Of a DNA stretch of 19,115 nt, positions 16,091 through 19,115 are shown piece by piece. The stretch comes from Propionibacteriaceae bacterium. Its GTDB lineage: Bacteria; Actinomycetota; Actinomycetes; Propionibacteriales; Propionibacteriaceae. The stretch lies in the NCBI GenBank assembly GCA_027346035.1, contig DAIESZ010000096.1, forward strand, positions 1 through 19,115, written 5' to 3'. The notes beneath the pieces were generated by a model. It saw nothing but the letters and a program-made list of their open reading frames with translations. It was not told where the DNA came from and did not search any database. The position numbers and the translations under genes are program-made. Within the stretch, counting starts at the first letter, position 1. Every line of letters begins with the position of its first letter.

Positions 16091-16134
16091 CGCCGGCAGG
16101 GGGTTTCGACGCGTGGCCGGGCCCCCTGCCGGCG
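16091..16134. terminator. Bidirectional hairpin between convergent iolE and iolA
   Basis: GCCGGCAGGGGG (16092-16103) pairs perfectly with CCCCCTGCCGGC (16122-16133), extended by one C-G pair on the outside, around an 18-base loop. It fills the 58-base gap between the two converging stop codons, where a shared terminator is expected. No U-run follows on either strand, as is common for high-GC actinobacterial terminators. Confidence 0.65.
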
Positions 16135-16141
16135 TCCGGCG

Positions 16142-17644
16142 TCAGTTGCTGCCGGGGAAGTGCATGCTGGCGTCCTGGTGCTGCTCCACGTGGGGCCACC
16201 GAGTCGTGATCACCTTGTTGCGCGTGTAGAACCGCACCCCCTCGGGACCGTGGGCGTGGTGGTCTCCGAACAACGAGTCCTTCCAGCCGCCGAAGGAGTA
16301 GTAGCCGACGGGGACGGGGATCGGGACGTTGACCCCGACCATGCCGGCCTGGACGTTCTCGGTGAACGTGCGGGCGGCCTCGCCGCTGGAGGTGAAGATC
16401 GCCGACCCGTTCCCGTAGGGCGAGCCGTTGACGAGGTCCAGGGCCTCCTCAAGGGTGTCCACCTCCATCACCACGCACAGCGGGCCGAACACCTCGTCGC
16501 AGTAGGCGCGCATCGTCGGGCGGACGTTGCGCAGGACGCTCGGGCCGACGAAGAATCCCTTCTCGTGGCCGGGAACCACCAGATCGCGCCCGTCGACGAC
16601 CGCCTCGGCTCCACCCTCGACGGCCTCGGTGATGAATTCGATCACCCGCTCACGGGCCTGCGGGGTGATCACCGGGCCCATGTCGGTGCCGGCACTGCTG
16701 CCCGGACCCACGGTGATCTTCTCGGCCTCGGCCCGCAGGGCGGCGACGAGGGGCTCGGCAGCGGCACCGACCGCCACCGCGACGGGGACGGCCATGCAAC
16801 GCTCGCCGGCGGACCCGAACGACCCTGCCGCGATCTGGCCGGCGGCGAAGGCGATGTCGGCGTCCGGCATGACCACCGCGTGGTTGTTGGCTCCGCCGAG
16901 GGCCTGGACGCGCTTACCGTGCTCGATGGCGGTGCGCTGAATGTACCTGGCGATGGGAGTGGATCCCACGAAGCTGACCGCGGCGATGTCCGGGTGGGTG
17001 AGCAGGGCGTCGACGGCGTCCTTGCCGCCGTGAACGACCTGGAAGATGCCGTCGGGCAGGCCCGCTTCCCGATAGAGCCGCGCCACGAGATTGGACGCCC
17101 CGGGGTCACGCTCGGAGGGCTTGAGGATGAATGCGTTGCCGGTGGCGATCGCGATGGGATGCATCCACAGGGGCACCATGGCCGGGAAGTTGAACGGGGT
17201 GATGCCGGCGACCACGCCGAGCTGATACCGGGAGCTGTGCACATCCACGCCGGTCGAGGCGTTCGCACTGAATTCGCCCTTGGACGCCTCGGCGATGCCG
17301 CAGGCGAACTCGACGGTCTCGCGACCCCGTGCGATCTCGCCCAGGGCGTCGGGCACCGTCTTGCCGTGCTGAGCGCTGATGACCTCGGCGATCTCCTCGG
17401 CGTGCTCGACGAGCAGTTGACGGAAGCTGAACATCACCTGTGTGCGCCTGGCGAGGGATGCGGCACCCCAGTCCTTCTGAGCGGCCAGGGCCACGGACAC
17501 GGCGCGCCCCACCGCGTCGGCACCACCGAGGGCCACCGCCGCGATCACCTCCCCGGTGGCGGGGTTGTACACGGGTTGGGTGCGGGTTGCCGAGTCGTCC
17601 TCGGCGCCGTTGATCCAGTGACGGATGATCGGCAGATCGGTCAT
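16142..17644 (-). CDS. iolA: Methylmalonate/malonate-semialdehyde dehydrogenase (CoA-acylating)
   Basis: The 500-residue aldehyde dehydrogenase is of the MmsA/IolA type, which oxidises malonate semialdehyde with CoA and NAD+ to acetyl-CoA and CO2. Landmarks are ITPFNFPAMVPLWM (148-161, N152 stabilising the oxyanion), LKPSERDP (174-181), VSFVGSTPIARYI (223-235), ALGGANNHAVVMPDAD (248-263) and the nucleophile C283 in GERCMAVPVAV. The CoA-acylating subfamily lacks the general-base Glu used by hydrolytic ALDHs, and here the equivalent stretch reads ALGGANNHA, consistent with IolA. AAGGAG (17654-17649) lies 4 bases before ATG 17644. It follows iolC by 40 bases on the same strand, and both should share the iolC promoter. 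Confidence 0.93.
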   Translation of the reverse strand: MTDLPIIRHWINGAEDDSATRTQPVYNPATGEVIAAVALGGADAVGRAVSVALAAQKDWGAASLARRTQVMFSFRQLLVEHAEEIAEVISAQHGKTVPDALGEIARGRETVEFACGIAEASKGEFSANASTGVDVHSSRYQLGVVAGITPFNFPAMVPLWMHPIAIATGNAFILKPSERDPGASNLVARLYREAGLPDGIFQVVHGGKDAVDALLTHPDIAAVSFVGSTPIARYIQRTAIEHGKRVQALGGANNHAVVMPDADIAFAAGQIAAGSFGSAGERCMAVPVAVAVGAAAEPLVAALRAEAEKITVGPGSSAGTDMGPVITPQARERVIEFITEAVEGGAEAVVDGRDLVVPGHEKGFFVGPSVLRNVRPTMRAYCDEVFGPLCVVMEVDTLEEALDLVNGSPYGNGSAIFTSSGEAARTFTENVQAGMVGVNVPIPVPVGYYSFGGWKDSLFGDHHAHGPEGVRFYTRNKVITTRWPHVEQHQDASMHFPGSN

Positions 17645-17684
17645 GGCGCTCCTTCGGTGGTGTCGGTCGGGTGCTGGCATGGAT

Positions 17685-18677
17685 TCACATGCTGTCGAGG
17701 CGGGGGACCCACGCGTCGAGGACATCGGTGGTGCCGGCGGCGACGACCGCGTCGATCTCGGCGGCGGTCGGCATCGCGGTGGAGCATTCGAGTCGCGACG
17801 CGACGATCGCCCCCGCCGCGCTGGCCCGCTCGATCATCTGGCGCAGGGGCAGGCCGCGCAGCAGGCCGTCGATGAGCGAGCCGCCGAACGCGTCGCCGGC
17901 GCCGAGTCCGTTGACGATCGTCGCCCTCGTGGGCGCGATCTCGACGCGGTCGTCCCGGGTCTTGGCAAGCGTGCCCCGCGGGCCCTGCTTGACGACGGCG
18001 ATCTCGACACCACGCTCGAGCAGGGCATCGGCCGCGCGTTCGGGATCGGTCTCGCCGACCGCCACCTCGCACTCCTCGCGGTTGCCGACCGCGACCGTGG
18101 AATACCGGAGGGCGTCGGCGTAGCGATCGAACGCCACCCGGCGCTCGCGCCAGAACACGTCGCGCCAGTCGAGGTCGAAGACCGTGTGCTGGCGGCGTCC
18201 CCGGTTCTCCAGGGCGGTCAGGTGGGTCCAGTAGCTCGGCTCCTGGGACAGGCCGGTGCCGGTGAACCAGAACACGTCGGCGTTGACGATGTCGCCGAGA
18301 GGGATGTCGTAGGGGGAGATCTGCAGGTCGGGAGCCGTGGGGCGTCGGTAGAAGTAGAGGGGGAAGTTGTCCGGCGGGAAGATCTCGCAGAAGGTGATCG
18401 GGGTGGGCAGGTCGTCGACGGTCTGGACGTAGCGGTCGCTCACGCCGAGCCGGCGCATCTCCTCGCGTAACCAGCGGCCGAAGGGGTCACCGCCCACCGC
18501 GGTGACGGCCGCGACTTCGTCGTGACCCAGTCGCGCGGTGGCGACGGCGACATTGGTGGAGCTTCCGCCGAGGAACTTGCCGAAGGTGCTGACCTCTCCG
18601 AGCCCCTTGCCAATCTGGAGGGGGTAGAGGTCGACACCGATGCGTCCCATCGTGATGACCGACTGGCCGGTGCCCAT
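17685..18677 (-). CDS. iolC: 5-dehydro-2-deoxygluconokinase
   Basis: The 330-residue PfkB/ribokinase-family protein shows GRIGVDLYP (11-19), the substrate-side GGSSTNVAVATARLG (37-51), NREE (199-202) and the ATP/anion-hole motif GLGAGDAFGGSL (257-268) with catalytic base D262. IolC phosphorylates 2-deoxy-5-keto-gluconate at C6, the step before aldol cleavage. Some Gram-negative IolC proteins carry a fused aldolase domain; this one ends after the kinase, so the aldolase must be separate. ATG 18677-18675 is chosen because GGGGAGG lies 8 bases before it (18692-18686). The longer frame to 18755 would translate the operator. It is first of the iolC-iolA pair. Confidence 0.93.
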   Translation of the reverse strand: MGTGQSVITMGRIGVDLYPLQIGKGLGEVSTFGKFLGGSSTNVAVATARLGHDEVAAVTAVGGDPFGRWLREEMRRLGVSDRYVQTVDDLPTPITFCEIFPPDNFPLYFYRRPTAPDLQISPYDIPLGDIVNADVFWFTGTGLSQEPSYWTHLTALENRGRRQHTVFDLDWRDVFWRERRVAFDRYADALRYSTVAVGNREECEVAVGETDPERAADALLERGVEIAVVKQGPRGTLAKTRDDRVEIAPTRATIVNGLGAGDAFGGSLIDGLLRGLPLRQMIERASAAGAIVASRLECSTAMPTAAEIDAVVAAGTTDVLDAWVPRLDSM

Positions 18678-18714
18678 GCGAGGAACCTCCCCTGAAGCGT
18701 CACTGCTCGTAAAA

Positions 18715-18736
18715 GTCAACCATATGTCAGGACAAA
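18715..18736 (-). promoter_or_regulatory. IolR-type operator, copy 3 (iolC-iolA)
   Basis: This element is identical in all 22 bases to copy 1, over 8 kb away, and has the same orientation relative to its gene. The core TGTCCTGACA is a perfect dyad. Its end forms TTGACT, a -35-like box at 18719-18714 pointing to iolC; no good -10 is visible 16-18 bases downstream (TTCAGG at 17). Tight conservation in an otherwise unrelated upstream region argues for a protein binding site. Confidence 0.72.
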
Positions 18737-18765
18737 GTGCGAGTTGTTGTCCCATCCGAAACGCG

Positions 18766-18798
18766 ACGTGGCCGGACCCCCTCGGGGACCGGCCACGT
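18766..18798. terminator. Hairpin 1 of a tandem pair
   Basis: ACGTGGCCGG (18766-18775) pairs with CCGGCCACGT (18789-18798), and an inner CCCC/GGGG stem with a CTC loop continues it past an A-A mismatch. It lies between the iolC operator and the oxidase stop. It is probably a second, back-up terminator for the minus-strand oxidase gene, keeping read-through out of iolC. No U-run is present. Confidence 0.55.
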
Positions 18799-18805
18799 AC
18801 GGGGG

Positions 18806-18841
18806 CTCACGGCGTCCCGGATCGGTCCGGGACGCCGTGAG
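18806..18841. terminator. Hairpin 2 of a tandem pair, directly after the oxidase stop
   Basis: A perfect 16-bp stem (CTCACGGCGTCCCGGA at 18806-18821 with its complement at 18826-18841) closes on a TCGG tetraloop on the plus strand. It ends one base from the stop codon of the FAD-linked oxidase. Position and strength suggest an intrinsic-type terminator without a U-tract, for the gene reading leftwards. Confidence 0.65.
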
Positions 18842-18842
18842 G

Positions 18843-19115
18843 TCAGGCGTCCTCGCTGTTGGCCGAGATCCCCGGACGCCCCTCGTGCACGATCTTGCCG
18901 GGGTTGAGGTTGCGTCCCGGGTCGACGGCCTCGAACAGCTTCGCCTGGATGTGGACGCCGGCGGGCGAGATGTCCTGGTCCATCCACGGAGAGTGCTCCT
19001 CGCCGACGCCGTGGTGGTGCGAGACCGTGCCGCCGTGCTCCATGACCGACTGCTGGATCGCGCGCTTGACCGTGTCGTAGCTGCGCAGGTTCGTCTCCGA
19101 CGCGTCGGAGATGGC
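18843..19115 (-). CDS. FAD-linked oxidase, alkyl-DHAP synthase-like (C-terminal fragment)
   Basis: Only the last ~90 residues are in the window; the frame runs off the right edge and ends at TGA 18845-18843. The fragment holds VMEHGGTVSHHHGVGEEHSPWM (seen as HGGTVSHHHGVGEEHSPWM) and a terminal LFEAVDPGRNLNPGKIV. The HGG-SHHHGVG block with the closing DP-NPGK is the C-terminal signature of the VAO-type FAD-linked oxidases that include alkyl-dihydroxyacetonephosphate synthase and D-lactate/glycolate dehydrogenases. The SHHH stretch favours the alkyl-DHAP synthase branch. It lies upstream of iolC on the same strand but is separated by two hairpins and the operator, so it is probably a separate transcription unit. 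A role in inositol metabolism cannot be shown from this fragment. Confidence 0.8.
   Translation of the reverse strand, partial: AISDASETNLRSYDTVKRAIQQSVMEHGGTVSHHHGVGEEHSPWMDQDISPAGVHIQAKLFEAVDPGRNLNPGKIVHEGRPGISANSEDA

Noticed and set aside
18678..18755. N-terminal extension of IolC containing CPDIWLTF, a peptide also found in an open frame starting at 10469.
   Set aside because: The shared peptide is only the translation of the duplicated operator. A strong ribosome site places the IolC start at 18677, and the 10469 frame has no other support.

Overview
The window is high-GC DNA (visually close to 70% G+C) with tightly packed genes, GTG starts and purine-rich ribosome binding sites. A Cgl0159-family aldolase-like protein, a GntR-type inositol regulator and a PIG-V-type mannosyltransferase point to an actinobacterium. 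I cannot name the genus; a Propionibacteriales-like organism is only a guess. No tRNA, rRNA, insertion sequence or CRISPR array was seen. No gene-free stretch exceeds 300 bases; the longest are 11248-11461 and 5100-5305, both divergent promoter regions.

Left part (1-5099), cell envelope and transport. A polytopic PIG-V-like mannosyltransferase (cut by the window start) converges on a minus-strand group. That group, in transcription order, is a FemX-like peptidoglycan bridge aminoacyltransferase, a SulP anion transporter with a STAS domain, and an alanine-racemase-fold protein that keeps the catalytic lysine and tyrosine but has unusual surrounding motifs.

Middle part (5100-9129), signalling and transport. 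A NarL/FixJ response regulator is followed by an unusual 779-residue sensor kinase. The kinase has a membrane/HisKA_3/HATPase half, then a second membrane/DHp-like half in which the phosphoacceptor histidine is gone. A TauE/SafE permease lies convergent to it.

Right part (9233-18677), myo-inositol catabolism. The plus-strand run is a Cgl0159-like aldolase, iolB, iolD and iolE. The facing minus-strand pair is iolC-iolA(mmsA). A divergent GntR/UTRA regulator (iolR-like) and a transaldolase-family gene lie to the left. Together they cover inosose dehydration (IolE), ring opening (IolD), isomerisation (IolB), phosphorylation (IolC), aldol cleavage (Cgl0159-like and/or the transaldolase-like protein) and oxidation of malonate semialdehyde (IolA). 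The inositol dehydrogenase (iolG) and the inositol transporter are not in the window.

The main new observation is a 22-bp operator-like element, TTTGTCC...TTGAC. It is present identically upstream of iolC and upstream of the transaldolase gene, and in diverged form upstream of the aldolase-iolBDE operon. In each case its end forms a TTGAC(A/T) -35 box pointing at the gene. Its core TGTCCTGACA fits the Corynebacterium IolR motif as I remember it. This ties the transaldolase-like protein, and possibly the TauE gene behind it, to the inositol regulon. That protein aligns with every classical transaldolase catalytic position except that the water-activating Glu is Gln, as in fructose-6-phosphate aldolase. 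It may therefore be an undescribed aldolase of the inositol pathway.

At the right edge is the C-terminus of an FAD-linked oxidase (alkyl-DHAP synthase/glycolate oxidase superfamily), separated from iolC by two strong tandem hairpins.
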